Assembly: GCA_964559125.1 (NCBI GenBank) | Contig: CAZLGW010000004.1 | Location: 186,001-250,000 of the forward strand | Reading direction: 5' to 3' | From: Ravibacter sp964559125 | GTDB taxonomy: Bacteria; Bacteroidota; Bacteroidia; Cytophagales; Spirosomataceae | Length of the DNA stretch: 64,000 bases | Shown: positions 16,875-24,893 of the stretch, in pieces | How the letters are laid out: each line of letters opens with the position of its first letter | How positions within the stretch are numbered: the stretch's first letter is position 1 | Translations under genes and position numbers: made by a program | Notes under the pieces: model-generated | Database searches by the model: none | Told to the model about the DNA's origin: nothing | What the model saw: only the letters and a program-made list of their open reading frames with translations

Positions 16875-18237
16875 TGATATTCCAGCCCTCCCGGTATACT
16901 CTCCGCAGATAGCGCTCCGCATCCGGGTTGCCGGGAAACCGCATTTTCCTGGCATCCCATTTCAGCAACTGACCCGGCACGCGAATGGCAACCGTTCCCA
17001 GCAGGATCGCTTCCGTCATAGGTCCCGACTGTGCAAAATGAGATTCTGTATTTTCCCCTCCGAGGCATGCGTCTACAAAATGGTGATAGTGGTTGCGGGC
17101 TTCGACTTGCTTCAATTCCTGACCGGCAAACTGCTTTTCGGGCAGCAACACCGGCATACCGGTATGCGGGATCAGCAAAGCGCCTTTTGTTCCGATCAGC
17201 ATCGCCGATTCTGCCGGGTAGTTCTCCAGTGAATACAAAGCCCTGATTTCCTCCGGTGGGTACATAGCGCCGTCAAACCATTCGACAACCAGCTCTTTTC
17301 CGTCAATCATCTTATTCCCTGGAAATACCCAGGTAATATGGTCTCCCTGCGGCCAGGTATCCCCACGGCGGGCCGGCGAATCCTGCCACGATTTCTGCAC
17401 TTCCGCTATCACAGATCTGGGAGCGCTGAGTCCCAATCCTTTCCAGACCGCGTCAAAAATGTGACACCCGATATCCCCCGACCAACCGGTGCCGAAATCC
17501 TGCCATGCCCTCCATTTTACCGGATGGTAAATTTCAGGAGAATAGGCCCGCATCGGCGCGGTACCGACCCATAAATCCCAATTGAGCGAGGCAGGCGGCT
17601 CCTTCCCTTCGGCCGGTCTCGGCCCTACCAGTCGATAGGTATCGATCGCACCGGGGCGGTTCGAACAAAGATAGGCGTGCTTCACTTTTCCGATCACCCC
17701 CTGCCTGATCCATTCAACGGCAGTCCGGTCGCCCGCACCGCCCGCGTGCTGCGTGCCGAGCTGCGTCACTACCCCGGCTTTTACCGCTGCCTCGGTAAGT
17801 ACCCGTACTTCTGCTACATCGTGACAAAGCGGCTTCTGGCAATATACATGCTTGCCCATCCGGATAGCCGAATAGGAAACCGCGAAATGATTATGATCCG
17901 GGACCGAAACATTGACCGAATCGATATGCTCCGCTTCTTTCTGCAAAAGCTCACGCCAGTCGGCATAAAGCCGGGCTTCTGGATATAGCGCTGCAGCTTT
18001 TTTAAGGTTGTTTTCATCCACATCACAGAGCGCTACAATATCGACCTTGCCATGCGAAACAAAGCTCTTCAGGTCTCCAGCCCCCATACCGCCGACGCCG
18101 ATTGCCGCATGTCTTAGTCTTTCCCTCTTCACAATACGAGCTTGCCCGGCGCGGACTGCAAACGGTACTGCGAGCGCCGCTGCGGTGCTACTCAATAAAA
18201 AATCCCGGCGGGTCACCTGGGGAAGTGCTTTTTTCAT
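16867..18237 (-). CDS. Gfo/Idh/MocA-family oxidoreductase with Tat signal
   Basis: This NAD(P)-dependent sugar or inositol oxidoreductase type has 456 residues from the chosen start. I start at ATG 18237, because the protein then begins with a Tat signal (TRRDFLLSSTAAALAV) of normal length; an ATG at 18276 adds 13 untypical residues. The Rossmann motif is GVGGMGAGDL and the acidic residue after strand 2 is in LCDVDEN. The family EKP motif appears as CQKPLCHD. Exported homologues with QKP instead of EKP are frequent in Bacteroidetes glycan loci. It ends ..YREGWNIII exactly where the DUF3800 remnant begins, so its last residues and stop may come from the rearrangement junction. Confidence 0.88.
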   Translation of the reverse strand: MKKALPQVTRRDFLLSSTAAALAVPFAVRAGQARIVKRERLRHAAIGVGGMGAGDLKSFVSHGKVDIVALCDVDENNLKKAAALYPEARLYADWRELLQKEAEHIDSVNVSVPDHNHFAVSYSAIRMGKHVYCQKPLCHDVAEVRVLTEAAVKAGVVTQLGTQHAGGAGDRTAVEWIRQGVIGKVKHAYLCSNRPGAIDTYRLVGPRPAEGKEPPASLNWDLWVGTAPMRAYSPEIYHPVKWRAWQDFGTGWSGDIGCHIFDAVWKGLGLSAPRSVIAEVQKSWQDSPARRGDTWPQGDHITWVFPGNKMIDGKELVVEWFDGAMYPPEEIRALYSLENYPAESAMLIGTKGALLIPHTGMPVLLPEKQFAGQELKQVEARNHYHHFVDACLGGENTESHFAQSGPMTEAILLGTVAIRVPGQLLKWDARKMRFPGNPDAERYLRRVYREGWNIII

Positions 18238-18317
18238 ATGGTTGCAATTTGGAAATTGTGGAAACCCACAGTACATTTGGCTATATATATTATACAGATA
18301 CTAAAGCTGAAGGATTT

Positions 18318-18446
18318 ATGAAACTAACTGAACAGGAAGCAGAATTAATAGAGGCTATCAGGAATTTTAATAAAATCAGGCATAATCCATCGATAGAACT
18401 GGAATGGTGGATACGGGAATTATTTGAAAGGTTATTACACGGATAA
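18318..18446 (+). CDS. Small hypothetical protein (42 residues)
   Basis: The ATG at 18318 follows AAGGATTT, a reasonable ribosome site. The 42-residue product is charged and probably helical, with a WW pair (LEWWIRELFERLL). I do not recognise a named family, although similar short proteins accompany mobile or phage-like genes in Bacteroidetes. It lies 50 bases upstream of the DUF5053 gene in the same direction and may be cotranscribed with it. Confidence 0.5.
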   Translation: MKLTEQEAELIEAIRNFNKIRHNPSIELEWWIRELFERLLHG

Positions 18447-18496
18447 GACTTCAGCCCGATACTTTAACAAAGAAGGGTGTATAAAATTTTAAAACT

Positions 18497-18742
18497 ATGG
18501 GAACAGTAGCAAAGGCAGCGCCAACCAAAAAGCAAATAGAGGATATAGCCCTGGAAATCAGCTGGGCCAAAATCGCTCAACAGTATTTTGGAAAGTCCGC
18601 AAGCTGGATATATAACAAATTAGCCGACTCTGACGGCAATGGTGGCCCGGGCGGCTTTACGGAAGCGGAACGCAAACAATTTAAGGATGCATTGACCGAC
18701 CTATCCAATCGGATACGTCGGGTAGCAGATCGTCTGGAATGA
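18497..18742 (+). CDS. DUF5053-like small protein
   Basis: This is an 81-residue protein. The segment ISWAKIAQQYFGKSASWIYN reads like a short helix-turn-helix, followed by a Gly-rich linker (DGNGGPGGF) and a C-terminal amphipathic helix. That order matches what I remember of DUF5053, which is frequent in Bacteroidetes accessory regions and phages. The function is unknown, and DNA binding is an inference from the WxxIAxxYFGKSxxW pattern. It ends just before a bidirectional terminator shared with rpsG. Confidence 0.68.
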   Translation: MGTVAKAAPTKKQIEDIALEISWAKIAQQYFGKSASWIYNKLADSDGNGGPGGFTEAERKQFKDALTDLSNRIRRVADRLE

Positions 18743-18743
18743 A

Positions 18744-18772
18744 AAAAGCCCCCGTTTCCGGAGGCTTTCTTC
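18744..18772. terminator. Bidirectional terminator between DUF5053 gene and rpsG
   Basis: The stem AAAGCC-C-CCG/CGG-A-GGCTTT has the loop TTTC. On the minus strand it is followed by six T, so it is strongest for rpsG. On the plus strand a weaker T/C tract follows. Confidence 0.75.
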
Positions 18773-18793
18773 TAAATATAATCTTTGCGACCC

Positions 18794-19261
18794 TTACAGG
18801 CGGAAGTGCGAGAATGCCTTGTTGGCTTCTGCCATCCTATGCGTATCGTCTTTTTTCTTCACCGAAGCGCCTTCGCCCTTGGAAGCCGCGATGATCTCAG
18901 CGGCAAGACGGTCTACCATGGTTTTCTCACCACGCTTACGGGCGTAGCTGATCAACCACTTCATCCCCAGAGATTGCTTACGCTCGGGACGTACTTCCGT
19001 AGGCACCTGGAACGTAGCGCCACCTACCCTGCGACTTTTCACTTCCACAGAAGGAGACACGTTGTTCAATGCCTTACGCCATACTTCCAGCCCGTTTTCG
19101 CTGGTTTTCTTTTCTACTACCGCCAGCGAATCATAGAATATGGAATATGCCAGGCTCTTTTTACCGTCGTACATCAGGTTGTTCACAAATTTGGTCACCT
19201 GAACATCGCGGAATTTGGGATCTGGTAACAGATATCTTTTTTTTGGTTTTGCCTTTCTCAT
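18794..19261 (-). CDS. rpsG: 30S ribosomal protein S7
   Basis: S7 is the primary binder of the 16S rRNA 3' major domain. Its 155 residues are the usual length. It starts MRKAKPKKRYLLPDPKF and contains the conserved GGATFQVPTEVRPERK and ARKRGEKTMVDRLAAEI blocks. It follows rpsL by 118 bases in one transcript. The terminator after it and the foreign small genes beyond show that fusA is not the next gene, unlike the classical str operon. Confidence 0.98.
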   Translation of the reverse strand: MRKAKPKKRYLLPDPKFRDVQVTKFVNNLMYDGKKSLAYSIFYDSLAVVEKKTSENGLEVWRKALNNVSPSVEVKSRRVGGATFQVPTEVRPERKQSLGMKWLISYARKRGEKTMVDRLAAEIIAASKGEGASVKKKDDTHRMAEANKAFSHFRL

Positions 19262-19379
19262 TGCTGAAAATGATGTTTTGAAATTAGGTTTCGTTTTGGC
19301 AACTCTTTCACCCTGAATCCAGGATTACTTCCCTTTATAGAAAATTACTAATTCACTATAATGCCTGAGAGAATTGCTT

Positions 19380-19790
19380 TTACTTCTTCTTACCTTTTGC
19401 AGGTGCTTCAACCTGTCCCGGTTTCGGACGCTTGGCACCATACTTGGAACGACGTTGCCTGCGGCCGTTTACACCGGCTGTGTCCAAAGCACCACGTACA
19501 ATGTGATAACGCACACCGGGCAGATCTTTTACCCGGCCTCCGCGTACCAGCACGATAGAGTGCTCCTGCAGATTGTGACCTTCTCCCGGGATGTAGGCGT
19601 TCACCTCTTTCTGGTTTGAAAGCCTTACACGGGCAACTTTACGCAAAGCCGAATTCGGCTTCTTGGGGGTGGTGGTGTACACCCTTGTGCACACACCACG
19701 ACGCTGAGGACAAGAATCCAGTGCCGGAGACTTGGACTTCCACGTCAGTTTCTCTCTTCCTTTACGGACTAATTGTGAAATAGTAGGCAT
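19380..19790 (-). CDS. rpsL: 30S ribosomal protein S12
   Basis: S12 lies at the decoding centre. It has 136 residues, with the invariant TTTPKKPNSALRK and GEGHNLQEHS loops. The lysines in PKKPNS and the loop VRGGRVKDLPGVRYH are of the streptomycin-sensitive type. The C terminus has a basic extension (PAKGKKK). It is transcribed first, from a well-formed promoter at 19865-19894. Confidence 0.98.
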   Translation of the reverse strand: MPTISQLVRKGREKLTWKSKSPALDSCPQRRGVCTRVYTTTPKKPNSALRKVARVRLSNQKEVNAYIPGEGHNLQEHSIVLVRGGRVKDLPGVRYHIVRGALDTAGVNGRRQRRSKYGAKRPKPGQVEAPAKGKKK

Positions 19791-19864
19791 TTAATTGATT
19801 GATTTTTAACAATTTCAAATAAAATATGAAACTATTGTTATTCATCCCGAAAAAATTCGGACTG

Positions 19865-19894
19865 CAAAATTAAGTAAATATATCTTTTGTACAA
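19865..19894 (-). promoter_or_regulatory. Promoter of rpsL-rpsG
   Basis: On the minus strand, TTG (19894-19892) is followed after 19 bases by TAATTTTG (19872-19865), a perfect TAnnTTTG box. Transcription would start near 19858, leaving a leader of about 70 bases. Confidence 0.75.
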
Positions 19895-19936
19895 AGCAGA
19901 AGTGATAAAAGATGAGAGTCCCCTAAAGGGGGCGTT

Positions 19937-19990
19937 CAAACAACCTGTTTGTATTATAAAAATAAACTCTTGAAACGGGTACGTACCCGT
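19937..19990. promoter_or_regulatory. Two palindromes in the rpsL/glmS divergent region
   Basis: CAAACA-ACC-TGTTTG lies at 19937-19951, and a perfect 16-bp palindrome, ACGGGTACGTACCCGT, at 19975-19990. Both are upstream of glmS and behind the rpsL promoter. They look like protein-binding sites, but no local regulator can be linked to them. Confidence 0.4.
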
Positions 19991-20074
19991 CTGGTTCTGA
20001 TTTGGATAATAATGCCAGGCTCTATTTATTTGTACTTTAGACAGCTTACTTATTAAATTTTTTTAAAAAACGTT

Positions 20075-21913
20075 ATGTGTGGAATTATTGCTTACCTGGG
20101 AAATCGAACTTCTTTCCCTCTAATTATTAAAGGTTTAAAACGGTTGGAATATCGCGGCTACGACAGTTCCGGGGTAGCGGTATTTGAAAACGGGTCATTG
20201 AACATTTTCAAGAAAAAGGGAAAAGTGGCCGATCTTGAGGCGGAGGTCTCCGGGGCCGGTCTTACCGCTACGATCGGGATCGGGCACACGCGCTGGGCCA
20301 CGCACGGAGAGCCCAACGACGTCAATGCGCATCCGCATTTCTCTTCTGATAGAAAAATGGCGCTGATCCACAACGGTATTATCGAGAACTATGCCGCCAT
20401 TAAACAGCGGCTTGAAAAGAAGGGCCACGTCTTCCTGAGTGAAACCGACTCCGAAGTGCTCATTCATTTTATCGAGGATATCCGGAACGAAACCGGGCAG
20501 CCCCTGGAAGAGGCCGTAAGAATTGCGCTCAGGGAAGTAGTCGGCGCCTACGCCATCGTTATTTTAAGCCAGGATGCCCCCGACCAGCTCATCGCAGCCA
20601 GGAAAGGCAGCCCTCTGGTGATCGGGATCGGCGAAGGTGAATACTTCCTCGCTTCAGACGCCACGCCGATTGTAGAGTACACCAAAAATGTAGTGTATCT
20701 CGACGATTACGAAATTGCCGTTGTAAACTCCGCGGGCCTGAAAATCGTCAATCTCGACAATACCGAGAAACTGCCTTACGTACAGAAGATCGAACTCGAG
20801 CTGGAAGCCATCGAAAAGGGTGGATATCCTCATTTCATGCTGAAGGAGATTTTCGAACAGCCCCGGTCGGTCGCCGACAGTATGCGGGGGCGGGTACAGC
20901 CTTCGTCGGGTATGCTTCAGCTCGGCGGACTCACCGGTTATTTCGATAAGCTGGTGGAAGCCAGGCGCATCATCCTGGTGGGATGCGGCACTTCGTGGCA
21001 TGCCGGGCTCGTGGCCGAATACCTTTTCGAGGAGCTGGCCAGGGTAAATGTGGAAGTGGAGTACGCCTCGGAATTCCGGTACAGAAACCCGGTCATTCAT
21101 CACGACGATGTGGTGATCGCTATCTCCCAATCGGGCGAAACCGCCGATACGCTGGCAGCGATAGCACTTGCAAAAGAACGGGGCGCTACCATATTCGGCG
21201 TATGCAATGCCGTCGGATCGTCTATAGCGCGGGCCACCCACGCAGGGGCCTATACCCATGCCGGCCCTGAAATAGGCGTCGCCAGCACCAAGGCTTTCAC
21301 TTCCCAGGTAACCGTCCTCACCCTGATGGCAATTGCGCTGGGAAGGCATAAAGGCACTATCAGGGACGATGTTTTTGCGGAATTACTGGATGGTCTGGCC
21401 GCCCTGCCCCGGCAAATCGGCCAGGTACTCGAAAATGCCGGGAAAATTAAGGAGATCGCCTATATCTTTACATATGCCCGCAATTTTATCTACCTGGGAA
21501 GAGGCTTACATTTCCCGGTAGCACTGGAAGGCGCCCTCAAGCTTAAGGAAATCTCCTATATCCATGCGGAGGGCTACCCGGCGGCCGAAATGAAACATGG
21601 CCCTATAGCGCTTATCGACGAAGATATGCCCGTGATCTTCATCGCTACCCGCGACAGCTCCTATGAAAAAATCGTGTCGAATATCCAGGAGGTAAAAGCC
21701 CGTAAGGGCCGCGTCATAGCTATTGTAACGGAAGGCGACCAGCTGATTCCGAAAATGGTGGATTTCGTGATCGAAATACCTGATTCGCATGAAATGATCA
21801 GTCCGCTGCTTTCCGTCATACCGCTGCAACTGCTGTCCTATTATATCGCTGTAATGAGAGGCCGCGATGTGGATCAGCCGAGAAACCTGGCTAAATCCGT
21901 TACCGTAGAGTAA
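20075..21913 (+). CDS. glmS: Glutamine--fructose-6-phosphate aminotransferase (isomerising)
   Basis: This makes glucosamine 6-phosphate for peptidoglycan and lipopolysaccharide. Its 612 residues are a full length. It starts MCGIIAYLG, where Cys2 becomes the N-terminal nucleophile of the glutaminase domain (residues 2 to about 225, GIGHTRWATHG). Two SIS isomerase domains follow (VGCGTSWHAG, ISQSGETADT, GPEIGVASTKAFTSQ, KLKEISYIHAEGYPAAEMKHG), ending in PRNLAKSVTVE. No ribozyme-like leader was recognised. The gene stands alone and is divergent from rpsL. Confidence 0.98.
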   Translation: MCGIIAYLGNRTSFPLIIKGLKRLEYRGYDSSGVAVFENGSLNIFKKKGKVADLEAEVSGAGLTATIGIGHTRWATHGEPNDVNAHPHFSSDRKMALIHNGIIENYAAIKQRLEKKGHVFLSETDSEVLIHFIEDIRNETGQPLEEAVRIALREVVGAYAIVILSQDAPDQLIAARKGSPLVIGIGEGEYFLASDATPIVEYTKNVVYLDDYEIAVVNSAGLKIVNLDNTEKLPYVQKIELELEAIEKGGYPHFMLKEIFEQPRSVADSMRGRVQPSSGMLQLGGLTGYFDKLVEARRIILVGCGTSWHAGLVAEYLFEELARVNVEVEYASEFRYRNPVIHHDDVVIAISQSGETADTLAAIALAKERGATIFGVCNAVGSSIARATHAGAYTHAGPEIGVASTKAFTSQVTVLTLMAIALGRHKGTIRDDVFAELLDGLAALPRQIGQVLENAGKIKEIAYIFTYARNFIYLGRGLHFPVALEGALKLKEISYIHAEGYPAAEMKHGPIALIDEDMPVIFIATRDSSYEKIVSNIQEVKARKGRVIAIVTEGDQLIPKMVDFVIEIPDSHEMISPLLSVIPLQLLSYYIAVMRGRDVDQPRNLAKSVTVE

Positions 21914-21934
21914 GGCTTGGTTTCCTGCAGGTTA

Positions 21935-22001
21935 CCGTTCGCTAAAGAATTCATCGTTGCTGAGAAGAATTCATAGCCTCAGAGAGTTCTTTAGCGAACG
22001 G
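21935..22001. repeat. Inverted repeat downstream of glmS
   Basis: A perfect 15-bp inverted repeat, CCGTTCGCTAAAGAA (21935-21949) and TTCTTTAGCGAACGG (21987-22001), encloses 37 bases. Within it AAGAATTCAT occurs twice, and CTGAG/CTCAG can pair. No T run follows, so it is not a standard terminator. It could stabilise the glmS mRNA end or be a mobile palindrome. Confidence 0.6.
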
Positions 22002-22027
22002 GAAATAATCGTATATACGAAATTGCT

Positions 22028-22035
22028 TACATTTG
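22028..22035 (+). promoter_or_regulatory. -7 box for the secreted protein gene at 22069
   Basis: TACATTTG matches TAnnTTTG exactly. It lies inside a longer open frame beginning at 22033 and therefore supports the later start at 22069. Confidence 0.55.
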
Positions 22036-22068
22036 TCTGAATCTAATCTAAACCACAGGAAACAGGAA

Positions 22069-22668
22069 ATGAATACCAGGTTAAGCTCCTTTCTAGCCGT
22101 CCTCGCACTCTTTGCAGGCATACAATATTCCTACGCGCAGAAGCTCAAACTCACCCAGGGAGACCTGAAGGTCCTCGAGGGGGAAAAATCCCTTAATGTT
22201 ACCTACCAGTACGGTCCGATGGGAATAGGGAAATTCGACCGTGAAGAAGATTACATAGCCAAAAAGACCGCCGAATACAATGAAAAAGAGGCAGGAAGAG
22301 GCGACAAATGGGCCCAGTCATGGATAAACGACAGGACAGAACGCTTTGAACCGCAGTTTGAAGAACTTTTTAACAAGCATTCACAGGGGGTCCAGGTCGG
22401 CTCAAATCCTTCCGCCAAATACACCCTGGTTATCAAGACGACCTTTACAGAGCCCGGTTTTAACGTCTATGTCGCCAGGAAGAACGCCAGGATCGACGGA
22501 GAAGCCTATATTGTAAAAACCGACTCTCCTGACAATCCCCTCGCCACCATCTCGTTTGTCAACGCGCCGGGAAGAACGTTCGGCGGGTATGACTACGATA
22601 CCGGCACCCGCATCCAGGAGGCCTATGCCGTACTGGGCAAAAGTCTCGGAAGAATGATCGGGAAATGA
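22069..22668 (+). CDS. Secreted hypothetical protein
   Basis: This is a 199-residue protein. I start at ATG 22069, preceded by AGGAAACAGGAA and lying after a -7 box at 22028. The first 23 residues form a signal peptide ending SYAQ. The mature part has a conserved-looking YNEKEAGRGDKWAQSWINDR segment and a C-terminal Gly/Thr-rich beta region (GGYDYDTGTR). I recall similar secreted proteins in Bacteroidetes but no named domain. It is monocistronic and lies before gldD. The function is unknown. Confidence 0.7.
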   Translation: MNTRLSSFLAVLALFAGIQYSYAQKLKLTQGDLKVLEGEKSLNVTYQYGPMGIGKFDREEDYIAKKTAEYNEKEAGRGDKWAQSWINDRTERFEPQFEELFNKHSQGVQVGSNPSAKYTLVIKTTFTEPGFNVYVARKNARIDGEAYIVKTDSPDNPLATISFVNAPGRTFGGYDYDTGTRIQEAYAVLGKSLGRMIGK

Positions 22669-22740
22669 CACGATACCAGCTGCTGATAAAATAACTTTTA
22701 GTAATTATATACTTATCCCTACCATCCCGTTATTCAATAT

Positions 22741-22776
22741 GCCACAGATGCACAGATAGTATCAGACATCTGTGGC
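22741..22776. repeat. Short palindrome of the CACAGATG type
   Basis: The perfect 10-bp inverted repeat GCCACAGATG/CATCTGTGGC has a 16-base loop that repeats CACAGAT. It lies between the secreted protein gene and gldD, with no T run. Its style resembles the CACAGAG repeats at 4557 and 60139. Confidence 0.55.
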
Positions 22777-22817
22777 TATCGATCGCTATAAAGCACTGAG
22801 ATGGTTATTGGGTTAAC

Positions 22818-23456
22818 ATGATATATAATCACCTAACTTTTATCCTGTTGGTTAAATCAACATCTATCTTTGCATTTGTGTCTGCAGTCGCGCTGCTGGC
22901 CGGCATCCATTACGGCTGCTCATCATCGGGTGGCGAAGGATATGTTCCAAAACCCAAAGGCTACCCGCGGATTGATCTGCCCGAACCTTCGTATGTAACT
23001 TTGCCTGACAAGCACCCCTATACTTTCCTTATTTCCAAATACGCCCGGGTATTGCCGGATTCTTTCGCTCCCTCGGAACCCGACTGGATTTTCATCGATT
23101 ATCCTAAACATAAGGCCAATATCCAGCTCACTTATAAGAAGGTACGGAATAACCCGCAATTGCTGAAAGAATACATTGACGACAGCTATAAGCTGGCTGC
23201 CAAGCACCATACCCATGCTACAGCGATACAGGAGCAGGTCCTGGTCACGCCGAAAGGAAAAACGGTAACGGTCTTCCGTCTGCTGGGCGATGTCCCGAGC
23301 CCGTACCAGTTCTATACGACCGATTCGGTCAGGCATTTTCTCCGTGGAGCCATTTACTTTCCCGCCGCCGATAAAAGCGACTCGCTGGCGCCGGTGATCG
23401 ACTATCTGAAGACCGATATGATGGAGCTGATCAATACCCTCTCCTGGAAAAAATAA
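22818..23456 (+). CDS. gldD: Gliding motility lipoprotein GldD
   Basis: GldD is a Bacteroidota-specific lipoprotein needed for gliding and type IX secretion. The 212-residue protein has an N-terminal signal and a Cys at residue 34 (HYGCSSSGG). Family blocks are visible: PKPKGYPRIDLPE, WIFIDYPKHKANIQLTYK, a KHHTHA helix, GDVPSPYQFYTTDSVRHFLRGAIYF and a final DMMELINTLSWKK. The start is uncertain: a promoter-like TATCTTTG lies at 22865-22872 inside the annotated 5' end, so a later TTG start (22848) is possible. The usual partner gldE is not adjacent. Confidence 0.9.
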   Translation: MIYNHLTFILLVKSTSIFAFVSAVALLAGIHYGCSSSGGEGYVPKPKGYPRIDLPEPSYVTLPDKHPYTFLISKYARVLPDSFAPSEPDWIFIDYPKHKANIQLTYKKVRNNPQLLKEYIDDSYKLAAKHHTHATAIQEQVLVTPKGKTVTVFRLLGDVPSPYQFYTTDSVRHFLRGAIYFPAADKSDSLAPVIDYLKTDMMELINTLSWKK

Positions 23457-23561
23457 ATAAAACCCTTATCGTGAGTCCGCTTACAGGCCAGGTACGTAGA
23501 AGGCGATTGATTTGCGACGGGATTACATGTATATTTGTTTGTGTAATGCTTAGCTTTTCCT

Positions 23562-24296
23562 ATGGCCAAAAAGCAACCTAAAAATCAGCTTGGACTTGAT
23601 TTTTCCGTACGGGGCGACCGTATGATTTACGTGATTAGTGACGAAAGCAACCGCGACATCTCGCGGCAGTTGTTCGATAAGCTGCTGAGGCGCGAATGGG
23701 AGCTGGAGCCCGCCGGTGAAACTGCTGATATTTCGTCGGCACAGGAAGAAATCAGGATGATAGGCCACCGGCTTCCCTATCCAGAACAGGTTAAGGTAGC
23801 CCGGGTGTTCAATCAACCTCTTGATTTTCTGGGATTTTCGGCCATATACGGCGGAAAGGGATGGATCTTTGTAAATGTCGAGTCCGACAGCTACGAGCGG
23901 CGGTTTTCCATCTTCTTCCTGACGGCCACCCTGGGCCTCTACACGACTTATACTACCGAAGATTCTTTGCGTACCCGCTCCGAGCAGTTGGTTCTTGATG
24001 CCCTTATGCCTGAAAAGGACATGAAAACGTTTCTTCCGGACGCCAATACGCCGCTTACCCCGTCGCTCGCTGGCGATATGTCCGATTTCTTTAAGGTTCC
24101 TTATCACAAAATAGCGGCGCGGGCATACCAGCTTGGTATTATCACCGACGACCAGTTTCGGGAGCTCCCTTCGATGCGACCGCAATCCAATAAAAGCACA
24201 AAGGAGATTTTCATTTCTCATGATGCCAGCATCGCCGATGACCTGGAGAACTACCTTTTCGGGGCATCTGAAGAAGAAGAAGAAGAAAGCGAATGA
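23562..24296 (+). CDS. Degenerate ImmA/IrrE-like protein
   Basis: This is a 244-residue protein. The middle reads GWIFVNVES, YERRFSIFFLTATLGLY and EQLVLDALMPEKDMKTFL. These align by eye with the ImmA/IrrE metallopeptidase pattern (IxIN, RxRFTLAHELGH, EANxFAAxLLMPE), but the HExxH residues are replaced by FLTAT, so zinc chemistry is unlikely. A terminal helical part (DMSDFFKVPYHKIAARAYQLG) resembles the end of that family. The C terminus is acidic (EEEEEESE). The gene overlaps the next one by four bases (ATGA). Function is unknown; a binding or regulatory role is possible. Confidence 0.6.
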   Translation: MAKKQPKNQLGLDFSVRGDRMIYVISDESNRDISRQLFDKLLRREWELEPAGETADISSAQEEIRMIGHRLPYPEQVKVARVFNQPLDFLGFSAIYGGKGWIFVNVESDSYERRFSIFFLTATLGLYTTYTTEDSLRTRSEQLVLDALMPEKDMKTFLPDANTPLTPSLAGDMSDFFKVPYHKIAARAYQLGIITDDQFRELPSMRPQSNKSTKEIFISHDASIADDLENYLFGASEEEEEESE

Positions 24297-24886
24297 ATAC
24301 CCTTTTTCCGGTTTTCCTGAAACTTGAAAAATTACACAGCCTTGTAGTAGGAGGTGGCTACGTTGCACATGAAAAGCTGACGGCCATACTGGCAAATGCA
24401 CCTGAATCCACCATTACCATTGTAGCGCCGGATATCCGGCCGGATATCCTGGAGCTGATACATTCCAAGCCGGCAATCCGGGTAGAAAAAAGGCCCTTTG
24501 AACCGGGTGACCTGGAAAACAAGGACCTGGTATTTGTAGCGACAAATGTCCCCGATCTGAACCGCCGGATAAAAGAACTCGCCTCTGCGCGCCACCTGTT
24601 GGTCAATGTGGCCGATACCCCCGACCTCTGTGACTTTTACCTGTCCTCGATTGTCCGGAAAGGAAACCTGAAGCTTGCCATTTCTACCAACGGACTCTCT
24701 CCCACACTGGCCAAACGGCTGCGGGAAGTGCTGACGGAGGCGCTGCCTGATAATCTTGAAACGGCCATGCTGCAGCTCAATGCCGTTCGGGAATACCTGA
24801 AAGGTGATTTTGCGCAGAAAGTAGAAGAGCTCAACGCCCTGACGGAAACCCTGGTCAAAAAGAACGCTTCACATGGTACGAAATAG
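24293..24886 (+). CDS. Precorrin-2 dehydrogenase / siroheme synthase N-terminal domain
   Basis: This oxidises precorrin-2 to sirohydrochlorin and in many members inserts iron, giving siroheme for sulfite or nitrite reductase. The 197-residue protein has the NAD-binding VVGGGYVAHEKL motif, LVFVATNVPDLNRRI, NVADTPDLCDFYLSSIVRKG and STNGLSPTLAKRLRE. It matches the CysG N-terminal half or stand-alone SirC/Met8 proteins, and no methyltransferase domain follows. It is translationally coupled to the preceding gene. No assimilatory reductase genes are seen in the window. Confidence 0.88.
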   Translation: MNTLFPVFLKLEKLHSLVVGGGYVAHEKLTAILANAPESTITIVAPDIRPDILELIHSKPAIRVEKRPFEPGDLENKDLVFVATNVPDLNRRIKELASARHLLVNVADTPDLCDFYLSSIVRKGNLKLAISTNGLSPTLAKRLREVLTEALPDNLETAMLQLNAVREYLKGDFAQKVEELNALTETLVKKNASHGTK

Positions 24887-24893
24887 GGGATTG

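Noticed and set aside
16670..17068. 132-codon minus-strand frame overlapping the Gfo/Idh 3' end
   Set aside because: No family resemblance. The neighbouring frame carries the DUF3800 words, and this one is a by-product.
23550..24401. 283-codon minus-strand frame over the ImmA-like gene and siroheme gene start
   Set aside because: Antisense to two supported, overlapping plus-strand genes.
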